From an uncultured Oscillospiraceae bacterium (GTDB lineage: Bacteria; Bacillota_A; Clostridia; Oscillospirales; Oscillospiraceae): a stretch of DNA of 7,568 nucleotides. A program made the position numbers and the translations under genes. A model generated the notes under the pieces. The model saw only the letters and a program-made list of their open reading frames with translations. It had not been told where the DNA came from and searched no databases. The DNA lies in the NCBI GenBank assembly GCA_934667865.1, contig CAKUMR010000053.1:1-7568 (forward strand), given 5' to 3'. Within the stretch, counting starts at the first letter, position 1. The number at the start of each line of letters is the position of its first letter. Shown piece by piece: positions 1-6,456 of this stretch.

Positions 1-1019
1 GTCATTTCGCGCGCTTCCCTGAGAATGGATTCGTGGCTGCGCACCTGCACAATGCGCCCCTGATGGAAGGTCAGCGCGCAGAAGGAGCAGCCGCCGAAGC
101 AGCCGCGGTTGGACACCAGACTGAAGCGCACCTCGGAGATCGCCGGGACGCCCGCCTTGTACGACGGGTGCGGCGCGTTCTGATAGGGCAGGGCGTAGAC
201 ATCGTCCATCTCCTGCGTGCTCAAGGGACGCTGCGGCGGATTCTGCACGACAAATTCCCGCGCGCCGTAAGGCTCGATGAGCCGCTTGGCGCGGAAGGGG
301 TCGGTGTTGCGGTACTGGGTATAAAAGCTCTCGGCATAGCGGCGGCGGTCGGCCTTCAGCTCCGCAAAGGCGGGCAGGACGATCGCGTCCACGACGTCCG
401 AGATGTCGTCCGTGCGGTAGACCGTGCCGTCGATAAAGGTCAGGTCGCGGACGGACAGGCCGCTGGCCAGCGCGTCCGCCGCCTCGACGATGCTGCGCTC
501 GCCCATGCCGTAGAGCAGCAGGTCGGCCTGCGAATCCAGCAGGATGGAGCGCTTGAGCTTGTCCGACCAGTAGTCATAGTGCGCCAGACGGCGCAGGCTG
601 GCCTCGATGCCGCCGATCAGGATGGGAGTTTTCGGATGCGTCCGGCGGATGAGGTTGCAGTAGACCACCGTGGCGTAGTCCGGGCGTTTGCCGGTCACGC
701 CGCCGGGGGTGTAGGCGTCGGTCTTACGGCGGTGCTTGCCCACGGAGTAATGGTTGACCATGGAGTCCATATTTCCGCCCGTGACGAGAAAGCCGAGGCG
801 CGGCGTGCCGAAGATGTTGACGGAGTTTTCGTCCTTCCAGTCCGGCTGGGACACGATGGCGACCCTGTAGCCCGCGGCCTCCAGCACGCGGCTGATGATC
901 GCGTGGCCGAAGGAGGGGTGATCGACGTAGGCGTCGCCGATCACATAGACAAAGTCCGGCTGTTCCCAGCCAAGCGCGCGCATCTCCTGTGCGCTGACCG
1001 GCAGAAAGCCGCCGCTCAT
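1..1019 (-). CDS. ygiQ: YgiQ-family radical SAM protein (N-terminal part, cut by window edge)
   Basis: The first 339 residues are visible, and the frame stays open to the left edge. An N-terminal domain (about residues 1-290) contains the stretches VIGDAYVDHPSFGHAI (27-42) and ILIGGIEASLRRLAHYDYW (133-151), which I recognise as characteristic of the YgiQ/UPF0313 family. The radical SAM core then begins with a CxxxCxxC cluster motif at C307, C311 and C314, which should bind the [4Fe-4S] cluster that cleaves S-adenosylmethionine. Members are usually 600-740 residues, so roughly half is missing. The reaction is not established for the family. The ATG lies in a TCAT/ATGA overlap with the dut stop, and only a weak GGGGA precedes it, so it is probably translated by coupling. 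It is the fifth visible gene of the minus-strand operon. Family assignment is firm; substrate is unknown. Confidence 0.93.
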   Translation of the reverse strand, partial: MSGGFLPVSAQEMRALGWEQPDFVYVIGDAYVDHPSFGHAIISRVLEAAGYRVAIVSQPDWKDENSVNIFGTPRLGFLVTGGNMDSMVNHYSVGKHRRKTDAYTPGGVTGKRPDYATVVYCNLIRRTHPKTPILIGGIEASLRRLAHYDYWSDKLKRSILLDSQADLLLYGMGERSIVEAADALASGLSVRDLTFIDGTVYRTDDISDVVDAIVLPAFAELKADRRRYAESFYTQYRNTDPFRAKRLIEPYGAREFVVQNPPQRPLSTQEMDDVYALPYQNAPHPSYKAGVPAISEVRFSLVSNRGCFGGCSFCALTFHQGRIVQVRSHESILREAREM

Positions 1020-1456
1020 TTCGTCCCCGTGGAGCCGAAGCCGCCCTCGCCGCGTACGGTTTCGGACAGAGCTTCGGACTCGACGAACCGCGCCGTCAGA
1101 AACGGCGTGAGGATCATCTGCGCGATGCGCTCGCCCGGCTCTATCGTCTGCGGGAAGGCGCTCTCGTTGCGCAGGGGCACGAAAAACTCGCCCCGGTAAT
1201 CCGGGTCGATCACGCCGACCTTGTTCGCCGGCGCAAGGCCGCGTTTGGTGGCAAGCCCGCTGCGGGCAAAGACCAGCCCGGCATAGCCTTCGGGAATTTC
1301 CATGGCGATGCCGATGGAAATGAGCTTCGTTTCGCCCGGCCGGAGCGTGAGGGGCGCGTCCAGACAGGCGCGCAGATCCGCGCCCGCGGAAAAATCCGTG
1401 CCGTAGGCCGGAAGCTGCGCGTCGGGACGGAGCTTTTTGACGTTAATGTTCTGCAT
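1016..1456 (-). CDS. dut: deoxyuridine 5'-triphosphate nucleotidohydrolase (dUTPase)
   Basis: This cytosolic enzyme hydrolyses dUTP to dUMP and pyrophosphate, keeping uracil out of DNA and supplying dUMP for thymidylate synthesis. The 146-residue product has all five motifs of the trimeric dUTPase family: AGADL (24-28), RSGLA (65-69), GVIDPDYRGE (81-90; D84 the expected catalytic aspartate, Y87 the residue that excludes ribose), GERIAQMIL (108-116) and the C-terminal RGEGGFGSTG (135-144), the flexible lid over the active site. Length is normal. I chose the ATG at 1456 because GGAGGA (1466-1461) precedes it and the protein then begins MQNINVKKL, as usual for the family. The longer frame from 1510 would only add nrdG-overlapping residues. 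It overlaps the nrdG end by 14 nt and the next gene by 4 nt. Confidence 0.97.
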   Translation of the reverse strand: MQNINVKKLRPDAQLPAYGTDFSAGADLRACLDAPLTLRPGETKLISIGIAMEIPEGYAGLVFARSGLATKRGLAPANKVGVIDPDYRGEFFVPLRNESAFPQTIEPGERIAQMILTPFLTARFVESEALSETVRGEGGFGSTGTK

Positions 1457-1997
1457 GGTTTCCTCCGCGCCGCCAGCCGTCGTCCCAGAGGACGACCGTC
1501 CCGGCGGCAAGTGTTTTCGGTATGTCGATCAGGCGCTGATTGGACGAGCCGCGGAAGCGCAGCGCCAGGTCTTTTTTTTCGATTTCAAAGGGGCCGTCCA
1601 CGAGGACGTTCAGGTAAGAGAGGATTTCCCGCACCAGCGCAGCGTCTCCTACCCTGCCCGCCAGCAGTTCACTGTCCAGCAGGTAGCCCGTGAAGGCCCA
1701 GAGGCTCTTTTCCGGGAAGTGCGCACGCACCTGCCGCAGCAGCTCCGCCACGCCCGCCTGATTCTTTGGCTCAAAGGGCTCGCCTCCGAGGACGGTCAGA
1801 CCCGCGATGTGCGGCGGCTCCAGCGTTTTGAGGATTCCGTCCAGCACCTCCTGCGTCAGGGGCTCGCCGTAGTTAAAGTCCCAGGTCTGCGGCTGGAAGC
1901 ACTCCTTGCAGTGGCGCGTGCAGCCGGAGACGAACACCGACGTCCGCACGCCGGGACCATTTGCAATGTCATACGTTTTGATTGCTGCGTAGTTCAT
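1443..1997 (-). CDS. nrdG: anaerobic ribonucleoside-triphosphate reductase activating protein
   Basis: NrdG is a radical SAM enzyme that installs the glycyl radical on the class III reductase NrdD, enabling dNTP synthesis without oxygen. The 184-residue product shows the CxxxCxxC cluster motif at C26, C30 and C33 (GCTRHCKECF), followed by QTWDFNYGEP, a stretch typical of Firmicute NrdG. It also has GGEP (71-74) for SAM binding, VDGPF (133-137) and RFRGSSNQR (147-155), both recurrent in NrdG. The length is slightly above the roughly 155 residues of the E. coli protein. The ATG at 1997 has a full AGGAGG at 2010-2005, seven bases upstream, inside the last codons of the hydrolase gene. The gap to that gene is only 3 nt. 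The partner gene nrdD is not in the window, which is somewhat unusual. Its downstream neighbour dut shares the deoxynucleotide theme. Confidence 0.95.
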   Translation of the reverse strand: MNYAAIKTYDIANGPGVRTSVFVSGCTRHCKECFQPQTWDFNYGEPLTQEVLDGILKTLEPPHIAGLTVLGGEPFEPKNQAGVAELLRQVRAHFPEKSLWAFTGYLLDSELLAGRVGDAALVREILSYLNVLVDGPFEIEKKDLALRFRGSSNQRLIDIPKTLAAGTVVLWDDGWRRGGNHAEH

Positions 1998-2000
1998 GGT

Positions 2001-2948
2001 TCAGCCTCCTAGGCAGCGCCCAAGAAAGGCGCGCACGGCGTTCTGATAGCGCTCCGTCTGCTTCAGATAGCTCTGGCCGTGGCCGGCCTCCGGCGTCAGA
2101 AGGAGCGTTTTGTCCTTTGCGGCGCAGGCCGCGTAATTCTGCTTCGACATCTCGCAGGGGACGAAGGAGTCCTTCTCCCCGTGGGCGAGGAAGGTCGGGA
2201 TCTTTGTCGTTTTCATCGCGTCCAGCGTGGAATATTCCCTCAAGGAAAAGCCCGCGAACAGGCTTGCCTGCAAATCGACCGGCGGCAGCAGCAGCCACGA
2301 CGGAACATGGAAATCCCGGCCGCACTTGCCGATGATCTCCCAGGGCGAGGTGAAGCCGCAGTCCGCGATCACGCCGCGCACATTCCCGGCAAAGGGCTCG
2401 CCGCAGGCCATGAGCACCGTGGTCGCGCCCATGGACACGCCGCCCAGCAGCAGCGGAAACTCCGCCCCGCTGCGCTCGGCGCACCACTGCACCCACGTGT
2501 GCACGTCGTGCCGCTCCCGGACGCCGAAGGTGATGAATTTTCCCTCCGATTTGCCCTGTGCGCGCTCGTCCGGCAGCAGGATGTTCAGCCCGAAGGACTG
2601 ATAGAAGGTCAGCGCTGCGCCGAAGTCCAGCTCCGGGTAGCTGCGCCAGCCGTGAAACAGCAGCAGCGTCGCGCGGGCGTTCTCGCAGGGGATATAGCGC
2701 GCCCGCAGGCGCAGGCCGTCGTAGGAGGTCACGAAAACCTCCTGCGCGGGCTGCTCCTTCAGCCACTGCTGTGCGCGGACGATATCATCCTTATAGTGCC
2801 GGAAGGACGAATGGCGCAGCTCTTTATCAATATCCGTCCCCAGCGCGTGGCCGCGACGGCAGGCGTAGCGCATGACGATATACGACGCGAGCAGCAGAAT
2901 AAGCGCCGGCGCGCCGAGGCAGATCAGGACGATCCAGACCGCCCTCAT
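2001..2948 (-). CDS. membrane-anchored alpha/beta hydrolase
   Basis: The 315-residue product has one N-terminal hydrophobic segment (about 3-26), likely a signal anchor, then an alpha/beta hydrolase fold. The catalytic set is complete: oxyanion-loop HGWRS (99-103), nucleophile elbow GGVSMG with S172, acid D260 in HGEKDSFVP, and H290 in EAGHGQSY. The DERAQGKSEGKFITFG stretch (127-142) resembles the B. subtilis YqkD/YfhR-like group of uncharacterised hydrolases. Substrate (ester, acyl lipid or peptide) cannot be read from sequence. I chose ATG 2948 because GGGGAAG (2963-2957) lies 8 nt upstream and the start codon overlaps the stop of the PAP2 gene in an ATGA. An in-frame start further upstream (3146) would read through PAP2 coding sequence. 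It is the second gene of the operon and carries the nrdG ribosome-binding site in its last codons. Confidence 0.9.
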   Translation of the reverse strand: MRAVWIVLICLGAPALILLLASYIVMRYACRRGHALGTDIDKELRHSSFRHYKDDIVRAQQWLKEQPAQEVFVTSYDGLRLRARYIPCENARATLLLFHGWRSYPELDFGAALTFYQSFGLNILLPDERAQGKSEGKFITFGVRERHDVHTWVQWCAERSGAEFPLLLGGVSMGATTVLMACGEPFAGNVRGVIADCGFTSPWEIIGKCGRDFHVPSWLLLPPVDLQASLFAGFSLREYSTLDAMKTTKIPTFLAHGEKDSFVPCEMSKQNYAACAAKDKTLLLTPEAGHGQSYLKQTERYQNAVRAFLGRCLGG

Positions 2949-3868
2949 TGCGTTTTCTTCCCCAGCCGCGTGAAGAAGCGGAAGGTCAGCGGCCAGACGG
3001 TCGCCGCCATCAGCACAACGGCGAAATAGCGGATGGCATTGGTGCCGAGCCAAGTGACTCCAAGTGCGCTGAACACGAGCTTCAGGCCCTCCTTGACGGT
3101 CAGCACCGCCGCAAGACCAAGCACGACCTTGAGGAGCTGCGCCCACCAGACGGCCTTTGTTTCAAAGCGGATATACTTCCGCTCGATGCCGTAAGCCACG
3201 CAGAAGCCCAGCAGCGCGCCCAGCAGGGAGTAGCTGTTTTTTCGCCCGTGGGCGAGGTTTTCCGCGTCGATGTCCGCGGGGAAGGCGGCGAGGTTGGCAT
3301 ACAGCACAAAGGCGAGGGAAATGGCGGTCATCACGCCCAGAAGGATGTACATCCGCTCCGGCTTCTGCACCGCGTAGCGCACGACGGGGTACAGCGCGAA
3401 CACCAGCACGACCGCAATGGCGAAGGAAACGCCCACGTCCAGCGGCGTGTGTACACCCAGATACATCCGGGAGAAGGAGGTCAGCAGCAGCACGGCGATG
3501 CAGGCGATGCGCAGCCATTTCTGCTTCTGCCAGCGGGCGATGCCGCCCAATGTGCCGACGACGTTCTGCGTGTGGCCGGAGGGGAAGGAATAGCCCGTCG
3601 CGCCTCCACGCGCGCTTTCCACGATGGTGAACTTTGGGTCCTTGACCCACGGACGGGGAATGCGAAACATCAGCTTCAGGAACTGGTTGAGAATCGTGCC
3701 GAGGAAGCCGACAAAGAGCAGATAATAGCCCTCCTCCTTGCTGACGCACCAGAAGATCATCAGCGCCAGCACCAGAAACACGGCCTCTCCGCCCAGCTCG
3801 GTGAAAAACTGCATGATTGCATCCAGCACCGGATTGCGGATGGATTCGAGAGAATACAGGAACTGCAA
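2945..3868 (-). CDS. PAP2-family (phosphatidic acid phosphatase type 2) integral membrane phosphatase
   Basis: The 307-residue polytopic protein carries all three PAP2 signature motifs: KxxxxxxRP (K65 to P73), PSGH (96-99, in SFPSGHTQ) and SRxxxxxHxxxD (S133, R134, H140, D144). H140 is the expected nucleophile and H99 the acid. Family members dephosphorylate lipid phosphates such as phosphatidate, prenyl pyrophosphates or undecaprenyl pyrophosphate; which one applies here is unknown. Hydrophobic segments lie near 28-42, 48-66, 118-132, 144-163, 172-194, 213-228, 242-258 and 279-296, so about 130 residues with several membrane spans follow the catalytic core. I place the start at TTG 3868 because GGGGAGG sits 7 nt upstream and the nascent protein then begins MQFLYSLESIRNPVLD, a common opening for this subgroup. 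The longer ATG frame (3976) would run across the promoter. It is the first gene of the minus-strand operon. Confidence 0.93.
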   Translation of the reverse strand: MQFLYSLESIRNPVLDAIMQFFTELGGEAVFLVLALMIFWCVSKEEGYYLLFVGFLGTILNQFLKLMFRIPRPWVKDPKFTIVESARGGATGYSFPSGHTQNVVGTLGGIARWQKQKWLRIACIAVLLLTSFSRMYLGVHTPLDVGVSFAIAVVLVFALYPVVRYAVQKPERMYILLGVMTAISLAFVLYANLAAFPADIDAENLAHGRKNSYSLLGALLGFCVAYGIERKYIRFETKAVWWAQLLKVVLGLAAVLTVKEGLKLVFSALGVTWLGTNAIRYFAVVLMAATVWPLTFRFFTRLGKKTQ

Positions 3869-3875
3869 GAAAATG

Positions 3876-3882
3876 CCTCCCC
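3876..3882 (-). promoter_or_regulatory. ribosome binding site fixing the TTG start of the PAP2 gene
   Basis: GGGGAGG on the minus strand is seven bases from TTG at 3868-3866. No in-frame ATG is similarly placed; the nearby ATG (in AAATGAAAGG) is in another frame. This supports a TTG start. Confidence 0.8.
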
Positions 3883-3909
3883 TTTCATTTCTGGTATTTT
3901 TATTATTAT

Positions 3910-3938
3910 AGTATACCACACGTGCGGGAAAATGACAA
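3910..3938 (-). promoter_or_regulatory. sigma-A-type promoter of the PAP2-hydrolase-nrdG-dut-ygiQ operon
   Basis: On the minus strand, -35 TTGTCA (3938-3933) is separated by 17 nt from -10 TATACT (3915-3910), each matching the consensus at five of six bases. TGG directly before the -10 makes an extended -10. A second TATAAT begins within the next bases. Transcription would begin near 3903, giving a leader of about 35 nt before the TTG start. No FNR-, NrdR- or other operator could be identified with confidence. Confidence 0.75.
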
Positions 3939-3975
3939 GCCGCGCCGCAGCGGGGCGCAGGCGCAAACTTCGTCA

Positions 3976-4004
3976 TGGACTTTTTCCACAGTCTGTGCTA
4001 TGAT
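3976..4004 (+). promoter_or_regulatory. promoter of the HAD phosphatase gene
   Basis: TGGACT (3976-3981), a 17-nt spacer and TATGAT (3999-4004), the latter preceded by TGC as an extended -10. The start would be near 4011, about 27 nt before the ATG. It diverges from the PAP2 operon promoter; the two -35 boxes are about 37 nt apart, separated by a GC-rich stretch holding a small GCGCC/GGCGC inverted repeat (3942-3957). The upstream ATG at 3975 falls in the -35 region and so is unlikely to be translated. Confidence 0.65.
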
Positions 4005-4037
4005 GAAGCGCAGAAAGACAGAGCGGAGGAAATTCTT

Positions 4038-4886
4038 ATGGGTATTTTTACGGGCGTCCTCTTTGCAGCGGACTTCGATCACACGATCACTGCCATGGAC
4101 GGCAGCATCCCCCCAAAAAATCTGGACGCAATTCGCGCGTTTGTCGCGGAGGGCGGCGTGTTTTCGGTCGCCAGCGGCAGAAGCGTGCCGCTGTTCCGGG
4201 AGAAAGCGCGGCTTTTGCCCATCAATGCGCCCTGCCTTCTGTATAACGGTGCGGCCTGCTACGACTACCGGGAGGAAAAATTTCTCTTCCAATACGATAT
4301 GCCGGGCGACGCGCAGGAAATTCTGGACGGCCTGTGTGCACAGTTTCCCGATGTGCGGATTGAGGTGCAGACGCCGGACGCCTGCTTTGTCTATGGCGAC
4401 GACCCCATGCGCGATGCCTATCTGCGGCGCGTCGGCGCGAAATTTGCCTACGCCGGGAACGCACCCATCCCTCGTCCGTGGGTCAAAATTGTCGTCTACG
4501 GCAAGTTCCGCAGGCCGGAATATGATTCTGTGGACTCCATCACACCGGAGGACATCGCCTATTTTGACCGTATTGAGGCCGTACTGCGCGAATTGAGCCA
4601 TGGCCGGGCAAATGTCGCGCGCTCCATGGGGCGCATCGTCGAATGCTGGCCGCTGGGCTGCGACAAGGGCAGCAGCGCCCGTGAGCTGGCGCGGCGGCTG
4701 GGCTGCACGGTGCTCGCCGGCGCGGGCGATGCGCCGAACGATCTGCCATTGCTTGACGAGGCGGATTACGCCTTCTGCCCTGCGGACTGCGCCGAGGCGC
4801 TGCGCGGCGGGCCATACCGCTTCGTCGCCCCCTGCGGCGTGGGGACGATCGCCGCGGCGATGGAGGAACTGAAAAAAATCCTGTAA
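4038..4886 (+). CDS. Cof-type HAD-superfamily (subclass IIB) phosphatase
   Basis: The 282-residue cytosolic protein has the four HAD motifs. Motif I is DFDHTI with nucleophile D12 and D14; motif II is S46 in VASGR; motif III is K210 in CDKGSSARELA; motif IV is GDAPND (230-235), which binds magnesium with D231 and D235. The region between motifs II and III (about 80-185) is the C2B cap that selects the substrate. Cof-like relatives dephosphorylate sugar phosphates, pyridoxal phosphate or flavin precursors; the actual substrate is unknown. Motif I normally reads DxDGT, so histidine at position 15 is unusual. The ATG at 4038 is chosen because GGAGG (4025-4029) precedes it by 8 nt and the promoter lies just upstream; the frame also offers ATG 3975, inside the promoter. 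It is monocistronic, since a terminator hairpin follows at 4904. Confidence 0.9.
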   Translation: MGIFTGVLFAADFDHTITAMDGSIPPKNLDAIRAFVAEGGVFSVASGRSVPLFREKARLLPINAPCLLYNGAACYDYREEKFLFQYDMPGDAQEILDGLCAQFPDVRIEVQTPDACFVYGDDPMRDAYLRRVGAKFAYAGNAPIPRPWVKIVVYGKFRRPEYDSVDSITPEDIAYFDRIEAVLRELSHGRANVARSMGRIVECWPLGCDKGSSARELARRLGCTVLAGAGDAPNDLPLLDEADYAFCPADCAEALRGGPYRFVAPCGVGTIAAAMEELKKIL

Positions 4887-4903
4887 TTTTGTCCGTTTTT
4901 ATT

Positions 4904-4950
4904 CGGGCATGGCGCATCTTTTGACAGAAATGCGTCATGCCCGGTCATTT
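4904..4950 (+). terminator. probable Rho-independent terminator after the HAD gene
   Basis: A 14-bp stem pairs CGGGCATGGCGCAT (4904-4917) with ATGCGTCATGCCCG (4930-4943), with one G-U pair and a 12-nt loop. It is followed by GTCATTTTTC. The T run is short and starts a few bases after the stem, so strength is uncertain. No T tract lies on the other side, so it acts on the plus strand only. It starts 17 nt after the HAD stop. Confidence 0.65.
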
Positions 4951-4964
4951 TTCACAAAAAGCTG

Positions 4965-4993
4965 TGGACTTTCCGCCCTGCGGCTGTTATAAT
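4965..4993 (+). promoter_or_regulatory. promoter of the lipoprotein gene
   Basis: TGGACT (4965-4970), 17-nt spacer and a consensus TATAAT (4988-4993) with TGT as extended -10. A second TATAAT and TATAAA follow within 15 nt, so the start point may be heterogeneous, near 5000. The leader is about 40 nt. Confidence 0.75.
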
Positions 4994-5022
4994 TTATAAT
5001 AGTATAAAAGTGCCTTTGGCGG

Positions 5023-5030
5023 AAAGGAGG
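5023..5030 (+). promoter_or_regulatory. ribosome binding site fixing the TTG start of the lipoprotein
   Basis: AAAGGAGG ends 9 nt before TTG at 5040. This is a near-perfect anti-16S match and makes the upstream GTG at 5010 implausible, because that codon would lie upstream of the ribosome site. Confidence 0.85.
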
Positions 5031-5039
5031 CAGCCGGAA

Positions 5040-6392
5040 TTGAAAAAACTATGCGCGCTGATTCTGTGCGGGCTGCTGCTGTTCTCCGCCGCCTGCGGGG
5101 CAAATTCCCCCGGCGACGCCGCAGGCCGCTACGTCTGTACGGCGCTTTCCTCCGGCCGGACAGAACTGAGCCACGCGGATGTGTGGCTTCAATTGGAGGA
5201 GGGCGGCAGCGGCGTATTCTGCCGCGAGGAGGAAACGGAGATCTCGTGGAGGCTCGACGGCGAACGCCTCACCGTCACGGACGGGCAGGCAACCGTGGAG
5301 GGCGTCCTCTCCGGCGGCGTGCTCACCCTGACGCTGGACGGCGAGGAATATACCTTTACGCGCGCCGAGCAGCTGCCGGAGGAGCTTTCGGCAGCCGAGC
5401 TTCTGCCGGAGATCGCCAATCAGGTTCTGAAAGAGGACACGGACTTACAACGTCAGTGGAACGGCAACTGGTACGGCTGGTGGGAGATCCACGGCGCGAC
5501 CGGCGGCTACAGTGAGCTGGAAAACAGGCGACGCGATCTGTGCGCCCGCGTGGAAATCAGCGCGGATGCCTCCGGAACGGTGACGCTCTGGGACGACGAG
5601 CACAGCGCGCAGGAGCCGCTTGGCCGGGTGGAGCTTTCTCTGGAAGCCGGCAGGAACGGCGCAGGCACGGGCATCGCAACCTCGAAATCCGGCTACTTCG
5701 CCGGGGATATGCTGGAATACGGCAGCTGGGTCATCGAGCCGACGCTCTTCCCCTATGAGGATATGCTGCTCATCGAGGGCGCACGCACGGAGTCATCCGG
5801 CAGCTATAACTACTCCATTTTCCTGCGGCCGTGGGGGCGGCTCTGGAACGACATCGAGGCAGCAGAATCCGAACAGCTTCCTTTCCGTTACTTTGACTGG
5901 TATCTCCCGGCGCTGGAGGCCAGTGCCGCCATGCCTGACACGGTGGGTGGTGCGTGGACGGCCGGTTCGCAGGGCGCAACCAACGATCCGACAGGAAAAA
6001 CCGCCTCCGTCACACTGGCCGACGGCCACCTCCAGTTGGCCTATTCCACCTCCCGCTACGAGATGAAGGTCAACCGTCTGGTTTCCCTGAGCGGCGGCGC
6101 AGAATTGGAAGCCTGCTGGTGCGCCGACGAGGAAACCGTGGGCCTGCGCAGCCGCGAGCTGAACGCCCGCCGGGACGAGCCCGGCTATCTTGACCGGAAA
6201 TTGGAGCTGGACGGCTGTCCGGCGCGGCGGGTAGAGTGGTACGACGAGGCAAACGCCTGCACGGTGCTGGAATATCTGATCGATGCGGCAAACGTCCGAT
6301 CGGGTGCGGCGGTCTATCTGAAGATCACGCTGTACGATCCGGACGAGCTGACCGGCATCCAGACGATCCTCGACGCGCTCCGTCTGAAATGA
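5040..6392 (+). CDS. predicted lipoprotein of unknown function with repeated beta-rich domains
   Basis: The 450-residue product starts at TTG with MKKLCALILCGLLLFSAAC, a signal peptide with a lipidation cysteine at C19 (the lipobox SAAC is a variant, lacking the usual leucine at -3). It should be anchored on the outer face of the cell membrane. I do not recognise a named family for the whole protein. Visible parts are a lipocalin-like small beta domain (about 28-108, with the alternation WRLDGERLTVTDGQ...GVLSGGVLTLTLDG) and an acidic helical linker (109-137). A central domain (about 138-295) is rich in tryptophan and aromatic residues, with WNGNWYGWWEI, RPWGRLWND and FRYFDWYLP. The C-terminal third (about 318-450) has strands and ends with DELTGIQTILDALRLK. 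No catalytic motif is apparent, so binding or adhesion is more likely than catalysis. It has its own promoter and converges on the DAGK-like gene. Confidence 0.85.
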   Translation: MKKLCALILCGLLLFSAACGANSPGDAAGRYVCTALSSGRTELSHADVWLQLEEGGSGVFCREEETEISWRLDGERLTVTDGQATVEGVLSGGVLTLTLDGEEYTFTRAEQLPEELSAAELLPEIANQVLKEDTDLQRQWNGNWYGWWEIHGATGGYSELENRRRDLCARVEISADASGTVTLWDDEHSAQEPLGRVELSLEAGRNGAGTGIATSKSGYFAGDMLEYGSWVIEPTLFPYEDMLLIEGARTESSGSYNYSIFLRPWGRLWNDIEAAESEQLPFRYFDWYLPALEASAAMPDTVGGAWTAGSQGATNDPTGKTASVTLADGHLQLAYSTSRYEMKVNRLVSLSGGAELEACWCADEETVGLRSRELNARRDEPGYLDRKLELDGCPARRVEWYDEANACTVLEYLIDAANVRSGAAVYLKITLYDPDELTGIQTILDALRLK

Positions 6393-6399
6393 ACCAAAA

Positions 6400-6432
6400 A
6401 CATCCCGGAGAAGCAATGCTTCTCCGGGATGT
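6400..6432. terminator. bidirectional Rho-independent terminator between convergent genes
   Basis: A perfect 14-bp stem, CATCCCGGAGAAGC (6401-6414) and GCTTCTCCGGGATG (6418-6431), with an AAT triloop; one A-T pair (6400/6432) extends it. Read on the minus strand it is followed by TTTTT, a good U tract for the kinase gene. On the plus strand TAATTTT follows, a weaker tract for the lipoprotein gene, whose stop is 8 nt upstream. Confidence 0.9.
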
Positions 6433-6456
6433 AATTTTACAGATTCATATTTCACC

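Noticed and set aside
33..1199. 388-residue plus-strand open frame opposite ygiQ and dut
   Set aside because: It lies antisense to two well-recognised protein families, has no recognisable domain and an alanine/arginine/histidine-rich composition typical of a shadow frame in GC-rich DNA.
1457..1510. N-terminal extension of dut to ATG 1510
   Set aside because: The extra residues are nrdG coding sequence read in another frame. The ribosome site and family start point to 1456.
3869..3976. N-terminal extension of the PAP2 protein to ATG 3976
   Set aside because: It would run through the -10 and -35 elements and lacks a ribosome site; TTG 3868 has GGGGAGG at good spacing.
2079..4003. Two long plus-strand open frames (2079-3029 and 2948-4003) opposite the hydrolase and PAP2 genes
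   Set aside because: Both are antisense shadows of genes with intact catalytic motifs. They have low-complexity composition and no convincing ribosome site.
4917..4955. TTGACA at 4920-4925 as a promoter -35
   Set aside because: It lies in the terminator loop and no acceptable -10 is found 16-18 nt downstream. The promoter at 4965 is far better.
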